A stretch of DNA of 64,000 nucleotides from Brachybacterium equifaecis (GCF_023509525.1 NZ_JAKNCJ010000006.1:51268-115267), one strand, 5' to 3'; positions 1 through 8,186 are shown, counted from the first letter of the stretch. The notes: generated by a model from the letters alone, not told the origin. Program-made: numbers and translations.

Positions 1-212
1 AGGTAGGTGTCGGCGAGGTCCGCGTCGACGTCGTCGAGCTGGAGGCGGATGTCGTCCAGCTGCTGCTGGATCGTGGTGCGCTCCTGCTCCTTCTCCTGCT
101 TGGTTCCCTCCGCGCGGGCGAGATCGAGGGGAGCGACGACGGCCTGGCCGCCCATCAGCGCGACGGCGAGCGCGAAGGGTGCGAGGAACCGGAGAGGACG
201 GTGCACAGCCAT
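1..212 (-). CDS. Secreted coiled-coil protein, probable M23-type peptidoglycan hydrolase (N-terminal part only)
   Basis: Only the first ~70 residues are in the window; the gene runs off the left edge. It opens MAVHRPLRFLAPFALAVALM, a basic start followed by a hydrophobic stretch and a small-residue region, so a Sec signal peptide. Next comes a charged, glutamine-rich segment (KQEKEQERTTIQQQ, then LDDIRLQLDDVDADLADTYL) with heptad spacing, i.e. the start of a coiled coil. The ATG lies two bases after the ftsX stop, so the two are translationally coupled. In established systems FtsEX controls an extracellular coiled-coil hydrolase (PcsB, RipC, or EnvC as an activator), and such genes sit directly downstream of ftsEX. 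The catalytic domain is outside the window, so the M23 assignment is inference from signal peptide, coiled coil and position. Confidence 0.6.
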   Translation of the reverse strand, partial: MAVHRPLRFLAPFALAVALMGGQAVVAPLDLARAEGTKQEKEQERTTIQQQLDDIRLQLDDVDADLADTY

Positions 213-214
213 GG

Positions 215-1132
215 TCACACCTTCAGATAGCGGTTGAGGGAGACGATCGAGGAGGCGATCGCGAGGACCGCTCCGAGCACGACCAGGATCGGTGCGATCC
301 ACCAGAGGTCTGCGGTGCCGACGGTGATGAGCCGGGTGCCGAGAGTCTGCGCGAGCCAGCCCTCGACGAGGTAGTTCGCACCCACCCACAGCAGGGCCGA
401 GGCGATGAGAGCGCCGAGGATGCCGGCGACCGCGCCCTCCAGCATGAAGGGGGTGCGGATGAAGATGTTCGAGGCGCCCACCAGACGCATGATGGCGATC
501 TCGCGGCGGCGGTTGGCGACCGACATCCGGATCGTCGTGGCCACCAGCAAGACCGCCGCCACCAGCATCAGCAGGGCGAGGCCGATGGCGAAGAAGGTCG
601 TCTGGTTCAGGACGTCAATGAACGGGGCGAAGGCGCTGAGGAGGTCGGTGACCTCGTCCACTCCGTCGCGGCCCTGGAAGAACTCGACGACGGCGCTGGA
701 GCGCTCGGAATCCCGCAGCGTGATGTGGAAGGAGACAGGCATGTCGGCGGCGGTGAAGTCGGTGACGAAGCCCTGCCCGGCGAACTGCTCCTGGTAGATC
801 GCGAGCGCCTCGTCCTGGCTGCGCTCGGAGTAGGTCGAGACGTACGGCGAGAGCACCTCGCCCTCGAGGGCGTCGCGCACCGACTGGATCTGGGCGTCGG
901 TCGCGGCGCCGCCCGCGCAGGTCGCGGCCGTCGAGTGCGGGGAGCACATGAACAGGGTGACCTGGGATTCGCGCACCAGGGTCGACTTCATGTCCATGAT
1001 CTGCTTCTGCATCATCAGACCCGCGCCCACGAAGGTGAGGGACACGGCGGTCACGATGACCACGGAGATCACCATGGCGATGTTGCGCCACAGGCCGGTG
1101 AAGATCTCGGAGGCGATGTAGCGCGCTCTCAT
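215..1132 (-). CDS. ftsX: Cell division ABC transporter permease FtsX
   Basis: 305 residues, normal for actinobacterial FtsX. It begins MRARYIASEIFTGLWRN, has TM1 at about residues 18-40, a large extracellular domain (about 45-170) with two cysteines near residues 65 and 75, and three C-terminal membrane segments (about 180-205, 230-255, 275-295). The cytoplasmic RRREIAIMRLVGAS segment is the family hallmark that couples to the ATPase. FtsEX does not transport; it transmits ATP hydrolysis to a periplasmic or extracellular wall hydrolase at the septum. The ATG overlaps the ftsE stop (ATGA), and the next gene downstream encodes the presumptive hydrolase partner. Confidence 0.95.
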   Translation of the reverse strand: MRARYIASEIFTGLWRNIAMVISVVIVTAVSLTFVGAGLMMQKQIMDMKSTLVRESQVTLFMCSPHSTAATCAGGAATDAQIQSVRDALEGEVLSPYVSTYSERSQDEALAIYQEQFAGQGFVTDFTAADMPVSFHITLRDSERSSAVVEFFQGRDGVDEVTDLLSAFAPFIDVLNQTTFFAIGLALLMLVAAVLLVATTIRMSVANRRREIAIMRLVGASNIFIRTPFMLEGAVAGILGALIASALLWVGANYLVEGWLAQTLGTRLITVGTADLWWIAPILVVLGAVLAIASSIVSLNRYLKV

Positions 1133-2037
1133 CGGGCATCCTCCTCGGTCAGGTACTCCCCGGGCACGGGGTCGCGGAAAGGATCGTCGTCATCGGGCGC
1201 GAAAGCCTGCTCGACCTCGTCCAGGAGGTCGCCCTCCGTCGGATCGAAGAGGGCCTCGTCCTCGACATCGGCGGGAGCCTGCTCCCAGGCGTGGGATCCG
1301 GGCTCGAGGGCGTCGCCGTCCTCGAGGTTCCCGGAGATGACCGATCCGGGGGCGACCGAGGCGTACGTGCCGGCCTGCTCGTCGCGCACCACATGGCCGC
1401 CCGACAGCTCGACGACCCGCTTGCGCATGCGGTCGACCGCGGTGCGGTCATGGGTCGCCATCACCACGGTGGTGCCGCGCTCGTTGATCTGCTCGAGCAG
1501 ATCGAGGATGCCCTGGGCGGTGGCCGGATCGAGGTTTCCCGTGGGCTCGTCGGCCAGGAGGATCGAAGGGCGGTTGACGTAGGCGCGGGCGATGGCCACG
1601 CGCTGCTGCTCGCCGCCGGAGAGCTCGTGGGGAAGCCTGCGGCCCTTGTCCTCCAGGCCCACCATCTCGAGCATCTCGGGCACGAGCTTGCGCACGACCC
1701 GGCGGGGCGTGCCGATCACGGCGAGGGCGAACTCGATGTTCTGGTAGGCCGTCTTCGAGGGGAGCAGGCGGAAGTCCTGGAACACCATCCCGATGTCGCG
1801 GCGCAGCGTCGGGATCCGCCAGGACTGGATCCGGGAGAGATCCTTGCCCGCGACGTACACGGTGCCGGTGGTGGGCACGGTCTCCTTGAGCACCAGGCGC
1901 ATCAGTGTCGATTTGCCGGAGCCCGAGGCGCCGACGAGGAACACGAACTCGCCGCGCGCGAACTCGAGGTCGAGGTTCGCCAGCGCAGGGCTCTGCCCAC
2001 GGAGGTACGTCTTGGTGACGTTGTCGAAGCGGATCAC
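1129..2037 (-). CDS. ftsE: Cell division ATP-binding protein FtsE with acidic C-terminal tail
   Basis: ABC ATPase of FtsEX. I use the GTG at 2037 (protein start VIRFDNVTKTYLRG), which matches where FtsE homologues begin; a longer reading to 2112 adds unrelated residues. Walker A is GASGSGKST, the signature LSGGEQQRVAIARA and Walker B ILLADEPTG. The canonical ATPase ends near residue 220. A further ~80 residues follow, very rich in Asp/Glu (for example DEVEQAFAPDDDDPF), giving 302 residues against about 220-230 for typical FtsE. A -10-like TACCCT (minus strand, 2072-2077) would give a leader of roughly 28 bases. Operon order is ftsE-ftsX-hydrolase. The tail's role is unknown. Confidence 0.93.
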   Translation of the reverse strand: MIRFDNVTKTYLRGQSPALANLDLEFARGEFVFLVGASGSGKSTLMRLVLKETVPTTGTVYVAGKDLSRIQSWRIPTLRRDIGMVFQDFRLLPSKTAYQNIEFALAVIGTPRRVVRKLVPEMLEMVGLEDKGRRLPHELSGGEQQRVAIARAYVNRPSILLADEPTGNLDPATAQGILDLLEQINERGTTVVMATHDRTAVDRMRKRVVELSGGHVVRDEQAGTYASVAPGSVISGNLEDGDALEPGSHAWEQAPADVEDEALFDPTEGDLLDEVEQAFAPDDDDPFRDPVPGEYLTEEDAR

Positions 2038-2119
2038 GTGTGCCTGCCGGTCGGAGTGGGGGGTCCATCCCAGGGTAGATGCGCGCTGCGGAGCGCAGCC
2101 ATGGCCGCGCACACGTTCC

Positions 2120-2138
2120 TGGTCAAGCCTTGGTCAAG
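2120..2138. repeat. Two direct copies of an 8-bp motif upstream of ftsE
   Basis: TGGTCAAG occurs at 2120-2127 and 2131-2138, spaced by 11 bp (about one helical turn). On the minus strand each reads CTTGACCA, so each carries a TTGACC resembling a -35 box. They lie between prfB and the ftsE start. They could be tandem binding sites or alternative -35 elements, or chance. Confidence 0.35.
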
Positions 2139-2148
2139 ATGTCCCAGC

Positions 2149-2169
2149 GCCGCCGGAGCGTCCGGCGGC
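2149..2169 (-). terminator. Hairpin just downstream of prfB
   Basis: Perfect 9-bp stem GCCGCCGGA/TCCGGCGGC with a 3-base loop, starting 8 bases past the prfB stop codon. No U-tract follows, which is common for actinobacterial terminators. Likely ends prfB transcription before ftsE. Confidence 0.5.
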
Positions 2170-2176
2170 CGCGGGA

Positions 2177-3298
2177 TCAGGCTCCTGCGGCTTCGCGCTC
2201 CTGGCCCACGCGCCAGCGGATCCCGGCCTCGATGAAGTCGTCGATCGCGCCGTCGAACACCGCCTGGGTGTTGCCCTCCTGGTGCTCGGTGCGCAGATCC
2301 TTCACCATCTGGTACGGGTTCAGCACGTAGGAGCGCATCTGGTCGCCCCAGCTGGCCTTCACATCGCCCGCGAGCTCCTTGCGCTCGGCGGCCTCCTCGG
2401 CCTTCTTGATCAGCAGCAGGCGGGACTGCATGACGCGCAGGGCCGCGGCGCGGTTCTGGATCTGGGACTTCTCGTCCTGCATGGAGACGACGGTGCCGGT
2501 GGGGATGTGTGTCATGCGCACGGCGGAGTCGGTCGTGTTCACGCTCTGCCCGCCGGGGCCGGAGGAGCGGAACACGTCGATCTTGAGCTCGTTCTCGGGG
2601 ATCTCGATCGAGTCGGTGCTCTCGATCAGCGGGATCACCTCGACGGCGGCGAAGGAGGTCTGGCGGCGGCCCTGGTTGTCGAAGGGGCTGATGCGCACCA
2701 GGCGGTGCGTGCCGCCCTCGACGGAGAGGTTGCCGTAGGCGTAGGGGGCGGAGACCTCGAAGGTCACCGACTTCAGGCCCGCCTCCTCCGCGTAGGAGGT
2801 GTCCATGACCTTGGTGGCGTAGCCGTGGCGCTCGGCCCAGCGCAGGTACATGCGCAGCAGCATCTCGGCGAAGTCCGCGGCGTCGACGCCGCCGGCGCCC
2901 GCGCGGATGGTCACGACGGCGTTGCGCTCGTCGTACTCGCCCGAGAGCAGCGTGCGCACCTCGAGCTCGTCGAGCGCCTTGCGGATCGAGGCGAACTCGC
3001 GCTCGGCGTCCTCGTAGGCCGAGGAGTCGTCCTCCTCCGCGGCGAGCTCGAGCATGATCTCGAGGTCGTCGATGCGGGAGGTGAGGTCGTCCACGCGGCG
3101 CAGCTCGGTCTGGGCGTGCGAGAGGGCGCTGGTGACCTTCTGCGCCTCGTCGACGTCGTCCCAGAGATCGGGAGCGGAGGCCTGCTTCTCGAGCTCCTCG
3201 ATCTTCGCGCGCAGCGCGTCGAGGTCCGTCACCTTCGCGATCGAGCCGAGGGTCGCGCGGAGCTGAGGGATCTCTTCGGAGAAGTCGATGGTAGCCAC
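2177..3298 (-). CDS. prfB: Peptide chain release factor 2 (RF2)
   Basis: 373 residues, full length. RF2 reads UAA and UGA stop codons and triggers peptide release on the ribosome. The SPF tripeptide that recognises the stop codon is visible in [12 protein letters not shown], and the catalytic GGQ in [16 protein letters not shown]. The N-terminal helical domain is rich in Glu/Lys. Translation starts at GTG 3298 (residues read [13 protein letters not shown]). The reading frame is continuous from the start: there is no in-frame UGA near codon 26, so the autoregulatory +1 frameshift seen in E. coli prfB is absent, as is usual in Actinobacteria. It lies upstream of ftsE on the same strand, as in mycobacteria. 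Confidence 0.97.
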   Translation of the reverse strand: MATIDFSEEIPQLRATLGSIAKVTDLDALRAKIEELEKQASAPDLWDDVDEAQKVTSALSHAQTELRRVDDLTSRIDDLEIMLELAAEEDDSSAYEDAEREFASIRKALDELEVRTLLSGEYDERNAVVTIRAGAGGVDAADFAEMLLRMYLRWAERHGYATKVMDTSYAEEAGLKSVTFEVSAPYAYGNLSVEGGTHRLVRISPFDNQGRRQTSFAAVEVIPLIESTDSIEIPENELKIDVFRSSGPGGQSVNTTDSAVRMTHIPTGTVVSMQDEKSQIQNRAAALRVMQSRLLLIKKAEEAAERKELAGDVKASWGDQMRSYVLNPYQMVKDLRTEHQEGNTQAVFDGAIDDFIEAGIRWRVGQEREAAGA

Positions 3299-3306
3299 GG
3301 GAGGGG

Positions 3307-3312
3307 AGTCTA
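3307..3312 (-). promoter_or_regulatory. -10-like element of prfB, near-leaderless
   Basis: TAGACT on the minus strand ends 8 bases before the GTG start of prfB. This would put the transcript start only one or two bases ahead of the start codon. No clear -35 is seen. Confidence 0.4.
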
Positions 3313-3319
3313 CGGGAGG

Positions 3320-3339
3320 GCCCTGCGCGAGCGCAGGGC
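3320..3339 (-). terminator. Hairpin between glycerate kinase and prfB
   Basis: Arms GCCCTGCGC and GCGCAGGGC pair perfectly over 9 bp with a 2-base centre (8 bp with a CGAG tetraloop). It sits between the glycerate kinase stop (3422) and the prfB start. No U-tract; terminator or leader structure. Confidence 0.4.
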
Positions 3340-3421
3340 GGTGGGGACGGATCGCCTCCTGATGGCGACGCGCCTCACCTCCCCCCCCGCGTCCCTGCCG
3401 CGCACAGCGACTCCCGCTCCA

Positions 3422-4660
3422 TCACCGCGCCGCGCTCAGGCGCTCCCCGATCTCGCGGCCGACGCGCTCGAGCAGCTCCTCCGCCTGAGCGATGGCCGCG
3501 GCGGTGCGCTCGTCATCCTCGGCCGACGGTTCAGCGGCGGCGCGGGAGAGGAGGTCGAAGGCCTCGTCGATGCCGGCGCCGGCGATCTGGCGCCCATCCA
3601 GGTCGATGGCGCCTGCGACAGCGATCACCCGGCACCCGGCGGCGCGCCCCCGGCGCGCGGCCTCCGCAGGCCCCTTGCCCGCGAGGGTCTGCGCATCCAG
3701 CCGCCCCTCCCCTGTGATGAGGACATCTGCTGCGGCGATGCGCTCGTCGACGCGCAGGAGGTCGAAGACGGCGTCAGCGCCCGAGAGGAACCGAGCCCCG
3801 AGCGCGAGCAGCGCGAAGCCGGTTCCGCCGGCTGCGCCCGCGCCAGGGAGGTCCCGCAGCTGCAGCGCGTGGGGTCCCGACGAAGCCGCGTCTGCTCCGC
3901 GAGGCTCCTGCAGTCCGGAAGGGCGAGAGCCAGATGCCGAGGCGTCGGCCTCGACGAGATCGGCGAGGCGCCGCAGCCGAGCGTCGGCCTGCTCGAGGTC
4001 CTTCGCAGCAAGGCCCTTCTGCGGCCCGAAGACAGCGGCCGCGCCGTCCGGCCCGAGCAAGGGGCTCGTGACGTCGCAGGCGGCGATCAGCGCAAGGCCC
4101 GCGACCGCATCTCGTGCAGGACTCAGGTCGACGGCGCTCACGTGCTCGAGGCCGTCGGAGCCCTCGGGGATCGATGCGCCGTTCTCGTCCAGGAGCTGCG
4201 CACCGAGGGCGCGGAGCATCCCCGCTCCCCCGTCGGTCGAGGCGCTGCCGCCGAGCCCGATGACGAGGGTGCGGGCCCCGGCATCCCGTGCGTGCAGGAT
4301 CGTCTCGCCGAGACCCCGCGTCTGCGCGATGCCGTGCGCGAGGCGGCCGCCGGGCAGTCGTCGCAGACCCGAGCTCTCCGCGAGCTCGAGCACTGCGGTT
4401 CCGTCCCGGAGGGCGAATCGTGCCGGGATCGGGTGGCCGGTGGGCCCGGTGACCGTGACTGTGCGCTCCGAGAAGCCGGAATCCGCAGCGAGCGCCGCAT
4501 CGACGGTGCCGTCCCCGCCGTCGGCGATCGGCAGCAGCGTGATCCGGGCGAGCGGGGAGCCTGCGCTGATCCCGCGCGCGAGCGCGCGGGCGACAGCGGC
4601 GGCATTGAGGGAGCCTTTGAACTTGTCGGGGGCGATGAGGATGCGGGGCGCGCTGGTCAC
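3422..4660 (-). CDS. Glycerate kinase, GlxK/GarK family
   Basis: 412 residues. The family phosphorylates D-glycerate with ATP, linking glyoxylate/glycerate breakdown to glycolysis. The N-terminus has the signature RILIAPDKFKGSLNA and PIADGGDGTVDA; the second half has VIGLGGSASTDGGAGML and ITGEGRLDAQT, all typical of this family. Residues ~235-260 form a Ser/Gly/Ala-rich insertion, so the protein is somewhat longer than the usual ~380. The start is GTG 4660, which sits 6 bases after a TAGCCT hexamer, so the gene is probably transcribed separately and leaderless although it lies 9 bases after the tad pseudopilin genes. Whether the product is 2- or 3-phosphoglycerate cannot be read from the sequence. 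Confidence 0.93.
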   Translation of the reverse strand: MTSAPRILIAPDKFKGSLNAAAVARALARGISAGSPLARITLLPIADGGDGTVDAALAADSGFSERTVTVTGPTGHPIPARFALRDGTAVLELAESSGLRRLPGGRLAHGIAQTRGLGETILHARDAGARTLVIGLGGSASTDGGAGMLRALGAQLLDENGASIPEGSDGLEHVSAVDLSPARDAVAGLALIAACDVTSPLLGPDGAAAVFGPQKGLAAKDLEQADARLRRLADLVEADASASGSRPSGLQEPRGADAASSGPHALQLRDLPGAGAAGGTGFALLALGARFLSGADAVFDLLRVDERIAAADVLITGEGRLDAQTLAGKGPAEAARRGRAAGCRVIAVAGAIDLDGRQIAGAGIDEAFDLLSRAAAEPSAEDDERTAAAIAQAEELLERVGREIGERLSAAR

Positions 4661-4666
4661 GTGGCG

Positions 4667-4672
4667 AGGCTA
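4667..4672 (-). promoter_or_regulatory. -10-like element of glycerate kinase (leaderless)
   Basis: TAGCCT on the minus strand, 6 bases before GTG 4660. It overlaps the stop codon of the upstream TadE/G-like gene. No Shine-Dalgarno lies between. Confidence 0.45.
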
Positions 4673-5131
4673 GCGAGAGCGGGCGCTGCCGGTCGCCGAG
4701 ATGCCCACGCTGACCCAGCCGATGCGCGTCACCCAGCCGATCAGCGGCGGGTCGGTCTGCGCGGCGAGGACGACCCGCACAGTGCCGTCGGCCCCCACGT
4801 CCACCTGCTCGATGCGAACATCCCGCGTGCGCGCGCTGCCGACCGGATAGGCCGCGAGGTAGGCCTCGGCCGCGGCTCGCGCGTCGCGCTCGCTCACTCG
4901 CACCTCGCTGCCGCCGCTGCCGTAGAGCGACTGGGGGTCGTAGGCCTGGGACGCGACCAGGGCCGCGCCGTCGGCGGTGCTCTGCAGGCGATTGCGCTCG
5001 AGGTGGACGCCGGTGATCGCCGTGCCGACGGCGAGGACCATGAGGATCACGATGATGACGCCCACGGTCAGGATCGTCATGGTGCCGCTCTCGCCGCGCA
5101 GCCTCGCGTACGCGCGCCCCGGCACGGTCAT
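4670..5131 (-). CDS. TadE/TadG-like pseudopilin of the Tad operon
   Basis: 153 residues. After a basic N-terminus (MTVPGRAYARLRGESGTMTI) comes one hydrophobic helix (about 17-42) and then HLERNRLQSTADGAALVASQA, the actinobacterial pilus-assembly TadE/G ('helicase/secretion neighbourhood') signature. The remaining ~90 residues form a short extracytoplasmic domain. Such proteins are processed like pilins and act as minor or assembly pseudopilins of Flp/Tad pili. The ATG overlaps the stop of the previous gene (ATGA), so it is the last gene of the tad operon. The longer open frame to 5638 is read-through into the neighbour and was not used. Confidence 0.8.
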   Translation of the reverse strand: MTVPGRAYARLRGESGTMTILTVGVIIVILMVLAVGTAITGVHLERNRLQSTADGAALVASQAYDPQSLYGSGGSEVRVSERDARAAAEAYLAAYPVGSARTRDVRIEQVDVGADGTVRVVLAAQTDPPLIGWVTRIGWVSVGISATGSARSR

Positions 5132-5589
5132 CGCGCGCCGCCGGAGGCGCGGAACTGATCGACCTCGACCAGATGGCTGGAGCGCACTCGGAAGGGGCCG
5201 CCCTCCCCGAGCAGCGGTCCGAGCCCAGGGATCGGCACCGAGATCGAGACCGAGACGGTCACCTGCCCTCCAGGGGTCGCACAGGGCGACGCGCTGCAGA
5301 GGACCTCGAGGCTCTGGTCCGGATCGAGGCCGTAGTCCTCGAGCAGCTGCGACTGCAGGCGCTGGACGCGCGCATCGGCCTGGACCGGGTCGCTCTGCGT
5401 GGCGTGGATGCGCGCGGCGTCTCTCGCCAGGACGTCGGCGGCGAAGACCGCGCTCTGCACCGACCCCAGAGTGATGACGAGGTACAGGCACGGGATGAGG
5501 AGGACCACCGCCAGCACCACGAACTCGATGAGCGCGCTGCCGCGCTCCTGAGCCGCCGCACCGCGGACGGTCGCCTGCAGGCGCTTCAC
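5128..5589 (-). CDS. TadE-like pseudopilin
   Basis: 153 residues. Starts MKRLQATVRGAAAQERGSAL followed by IEFVVLAVVLLIPCLYLV, the classic TadE pattern: basic head, G-S-A-x-I-E-F (the Glu at +5 of the mature pilin) and a hydrophobic helix. The rest is an extracytoplasmic domain with two cysteines about residues 93 and 99 (VLCSASPCATPGG) that may form a disulfide. The final bases overlap the next gene by 4 (ATGA), and its ATG overlaps the stop of the upstream TadE gene. Likely a minor pilin of the Tad machine. Confidence 0.85.
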   Translation of the reverse strand: MKRLQATVRGAAAQERGSALIEFVVLAVVLLIPCLYLVITLGSVQSAVFAADVLARDAARIHATQSDPVQADARVQRLQSQLLEDYGLDPDQSLEVLCSASPCATPGGQVTVSVSISVPIPGLGPLLGEGGPFRVRSSHLVEVDQFRASGGAR

Positions 5590-6023
5590 GACCTCTCCTC
5601 CGCCCCGGCGCCTGTCCAGACGCTCTCATCAGTCGCATGCCCGTCGACGGTGAAGGTGCCGGCCGGGCCGAGCAGGCCCACCAGCGGGAAGGTCGCCGTG
5701 ATCTCGACGCGGATCTCCCCGTCCCCGCTCTCCTCCGCGGTGGCGCTGGCGGCGTAGCGGGAGCCGAGCTGCTGGTGGATCAGCCGCTCCGCATGCTCGC
5801 GCCCGTCCTCGACCGAATTGCCCTCGAGCGAGGCGACGAGAGCGCCCTGCACGGCAGCATCGGTGAGCACGTTGCGCGTGTGCATGATCAGGGCCGTCTG
5901 GATGACGGCGAGGGCGATCACCACGATCAGGAAGCCCACCAGCGGGAACTCCACCACCGCGGATCCCGAATCGCTGCGCAGGCGCTCGCGGAGCGGGGAG
6001 CGCCCGGGGAGTCGTGCGCTCAG
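5586..6023 (-). CDS. TadE family pseudopilin, apparent CTG start
   Basis: About 145 residues. RLRSDSGSAVVEFPLVGFLI is a textbook TadE N-terminus, with the pilin Glu and a membrane helix to about residue 42, followed by a ~100-residue exported domain. The frame has no ATG, GTG or TTG between the upstream pilin gene and the helix. The first GTGs downstream cut into the G-S-A-V-V-E-F motif, and the ones upstream lie well inside the pilin gene. The best start is CTG at 6023, overlapping the pilin's TGA as CTGA, the same geometry as the ATGA junctions of the rest of the operon. The start is therefore unusual and uncertain; identity of the gene is not. Confidence 0.75.
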   Translation of the reverse strand: MSARLPGRSPLRERLRSDSGSAVVEFPLVGFLIVVIALAVIQTALIMHTRNVLTDAAVQGALVASLEGNSVEDGREHAERLIHQQLGSRYAASATAEESGDGEIRVEITATFPLVGLLGPAGTFTVDGHATDESVWTGAGAEERS

Positions 6024-6301
6024 GGCTGTCCGTCGCTGAAGGGCGCCAGGGCGCTCTCGAAGATGGCGACGAGCTGGTCGCTCGCGACCGCCCAGATCGC
6101 CACGACCAGCGCGGCTGTCATCAGCGTGATCAGCACCCACCCCGGCACGTCGCCCCGATCCTGGGCGACCGCCCGGGCGAACGGCGATCGCGCCGAGGCC
6201 CGTCGGTGCCGGGGTCCGATCTGCCCGGCAGCCCCTCGGTGGAGCATCGGGCGGTGACTGCGGGCTGTGGGGTGCAGCCGGGATTCGCGGTGAACGGTCA
6301 T
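6020..6301 (-). CDS. DUF4244 family Flp/Tad pilin-like protein
   Basis: 93 residues. The N-terminal ~47 residues are basic and polar (MTVHRESRLHPTARSHRPML). Then a GDVPGWVLITLMTAALVVAI helix and a short tail ending FSDGQP. This is the DUF4244 pattern, which in Actinobacteria occupies the position of the major Flp pilin between tadC and tadE. AGGAGAG lies at the right distance before ATG 6301. There is a 71-base gap to tadC upstream, the only clear gap inside the operon, so pilin expression may be set separately. Confidence 0.82.
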   Translation of the reverse strand: MTVHRESRLHPTARSHRPMLHRGAAGQIGPRHRRASARSPFARAVAQDRGDVPGWVLITLMTAALVVAIWAVASDQLVAIFESALAPFSDGQP

Positions 6302-6372
6302 GTCTCTCTCCTGAGATCGTGCGGGTGGAAGCTGCGGATGGGGAACGGGGAGGGCTCGGGGGCATCGGCGTC

Positions 6373-7314
6373 TCACATCGCGATGTCCAGGACGGCGAGC
6401 CCGGGGAAGATCGCGAAGACGATCACCAGGGGAAGCACGAAGAACACGACGGGGACCATCATCGCGATCTCGCGTCGCCCTGCGATCTCGAGCAGGTCGC
6501 GCTTGGAGGCCTCGCGCGCATCCTGGGCCTGCGCGCGCAGGACGTCGGCGAGCGGCGTGCCGCGCTCGATGGCGACTGCTACTCCTTCGCCGAAGCGGCC
6601 GAGCGCGGCGAGCGGCGTGCGGTCGCCGAGCGCGAGGAGCGCCTGGGACACCGTGGAGCCGGCCCGGATCTCTGCGACGGTGGCCGCGAACTCGTCGGGC
6701 AGGGCTCCCGTGCTGCTGCGTGCGACGCGCTCCATCGCGGCCACGGGGCTCTCCCCGGCGGCCACGGCCAGCGCGAGGAGGTCTGCGACCGTCGGGAACT
6801 CCCGGGCCATGCGGACTGACCGCCGCCGGATCGAGGATTGGAGGAGATAGTCGCGCCCGATGATGCCGATCACCGCGCCGAGGACGATGATCAGCAGGCC
6901 CAGGAGCGGACTCGCCCCCCGCAGTGCGACGACGCCGACGGCGAGGACCGCCCCGAGGACCGCCCCGGCGATGCCGCACAGGACCTGTTCCACTCGGAAG
7001 GTCTCCGCGCCCGACGCGCTGCCGGAGAGCCGCAGGCGCCTCTCGAGCTGCTCGGCATCTCCTGTGAGCCGCTCCAGCAGTCCGAGGAGATGCCGGGCGA
7101 TCGGACCGATGAGGAGCAGGAGCACGGTGCGCCGTCCGGGGGCGCTGCGGGGGCGCAGAAGGCTGCTGCCGCGATCGCGCCGCAGATACGGACTGATGCG
7201 CGCCTCGAGATCGCGCGGCCTGGTCCAGGGGCTGCCGAGCAGGATCAGCACCAGCCCGATGCCGAGGGAGAGTCCCAGGCAGGCTCCGACGAGCACCGGG
7301 TCCGCGCCGCTCAT
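6373..7314 (-). CDS. tadC: TadC-like type II secretion system F domain protein
   Basis: 313 residues, inner-membrane platform protein of the Tad pilus. It has an N-terminal helix (about 10-28), a basic segment, two central helices (about 95-135) and a C-terminal pair of helices (about 275-310) around a T2SSF domain with VADLLALAVAAGESPVAAME and RGTPLADVLRAQAQDARE. ATG 7314 overlaps the tadB stop (ATGA). TadB and TadC are thought to form the platform turned by the TadA ATPase. Confidence 0.88.
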   Translation of the reverse strand: MSGADPVLVGACLGLSLGIGLVLILLGSPWTRPRDLEARISPYLRRDRGSSLLRPRSAPGRRTVLLLLIGPIARHLLGLLERLTGDAEQLERRLRLSGSASGAETFRVEQVLCGIAGAVLGAVLAVGVVALRGASPLLGLLIIVLGAVIGIIGRDYLLQSSIRRRSVRMAREFPTVADLLALAVAAGESPVAAMERVARSSTGALPDEFAATVAEIRAGSTVSQALLALGDRTPLAALGRFGEGVAVAIERGTPLADVLRAQAQDAREASKRDLLEIAGRREIAMMVPVVFFVLPLVIVFAIFPGLAVLDIAM

Positions 7315-8186
7315 CGGAGCACCCGCTCGTCCTGAGGCAGGCGGGCGATCGCCAGCATGACCCGGTAGGCGATCACGGAGACGACCGCCGCCACGATGAT
7401 CACGAGCAGTCCCGCGGGGGTGTCGTAGGCCTGGGCAGCCTGAGGCCTCGTGGACATGAGCGCGAGCACGATCCAGGGTGCGGCGAGCGCGAGACGGGAG
7501 GCGTTGACGGTCCAGGACTGCCGCGCTTCGAGCTCGGCTCGAGTGCGCGCGTCCTCGCGCAGGAACGCGGAGAGCGTGCGCAGCAGGACGCCCAGATCGG
7601 TGCCGCCGACGTCCCGGGTGATCCGCAGCGCCTCCACGATGCGGTCAGCCACCGGGTCGGCCAGTCGATCCTTCAGGCGATCGAGGCTGGAGGCGAAGCT
7701 CCCGCTGGCCTGGTAGTCCCGGGCGAACTCGGAGAACTGGGGACGCAGCTGCTCGGGCCCGTGCTCCCCCAGCTGGCCGAGCGCCTCCGGGAGGGACATG
7801 CCCGCGCGGATCGCCGAGGTCAGGTGGTCCACGACCTCGGGCCATGCGTCGCGCAGGGCCGACCGGCGCGCCCTCGCCAGAGACCGGAGCACGAGCGGCG
7901 GCACCAGCGAGATGACCGCACCGATCGCTGCGGCGGGGATCAGTGCGCCGGAGATCGACCAGATGATGATGAGCATCCCGGCACCTGCCCCCAGGCTGAT
8001 GGCCGGGACCGCCGCCGCGGGCAGCGTTCCGAGGCCGACGGCGACCAGGTCATCGCGCACCTGCTCGAGCCAGGCGCTCACCGGCCCGGTGCGCCGGACC
8101 CGAGGGGCGCTCCCCTCCCAGAACGAGAGCCACACCAGGAGCAGCCCGATCCCGGCGATCGTCCCCACGAAAGCGCCGTCGATCAT
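7311..8186 (-). CDS. tadB: TadB-like type II secretion system F domain protein
   Basis: 291 residues. Helices at about 7-25, 55-75, 80-100 and two at the C-terminus (about 235-280). The cytoplasmic T2SSF domain contains VDHLTSAIRAGMSLPEALGQ and DVGGTDLGVLLRTLSAFLRE, typical of TadB. It is coupled to tadA by an ATGA overlap and to tadC the same way. Confidence 0.9.
   Translation of the reverse strand: MIDGAFVGTIAGIGLLLVWLSFWEGSAPRVRRTGPVSAWLEQVRDDLVAVGLGTLPAAAVPAISLGAGAGMLIIIWSISGALIPAAAIGAVISLVPPLVLRSLARARRSALRDAWPEVVDHLTSAIRAGMSLPEALGQLGEHGPEQLRPQFSEFARDYQASGSFASSLDRLKDRLADPVADRIVEALRITRDVGGTDLGVLLRTLSAFLREDARTRAELEARQSWTVNASRLALAAPWIVLALMSTRPQAAQAYDTPAGLLVIIVAAVVSVIAYRVMLAIARLPQDERVLR

Noticed and set aside
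2177..3298. Possible programmed frameshift in prfB
   Set aside because: The frame is continuous from the start and contains no in-frame UGA near codon 26.
1793..5158. A 1121-codon plus-strand open frame
   Set aside because: Antisense to ftsE, prfB, glycerate kinase and a tad gene, all strongly supported; no domain or ribosome site.
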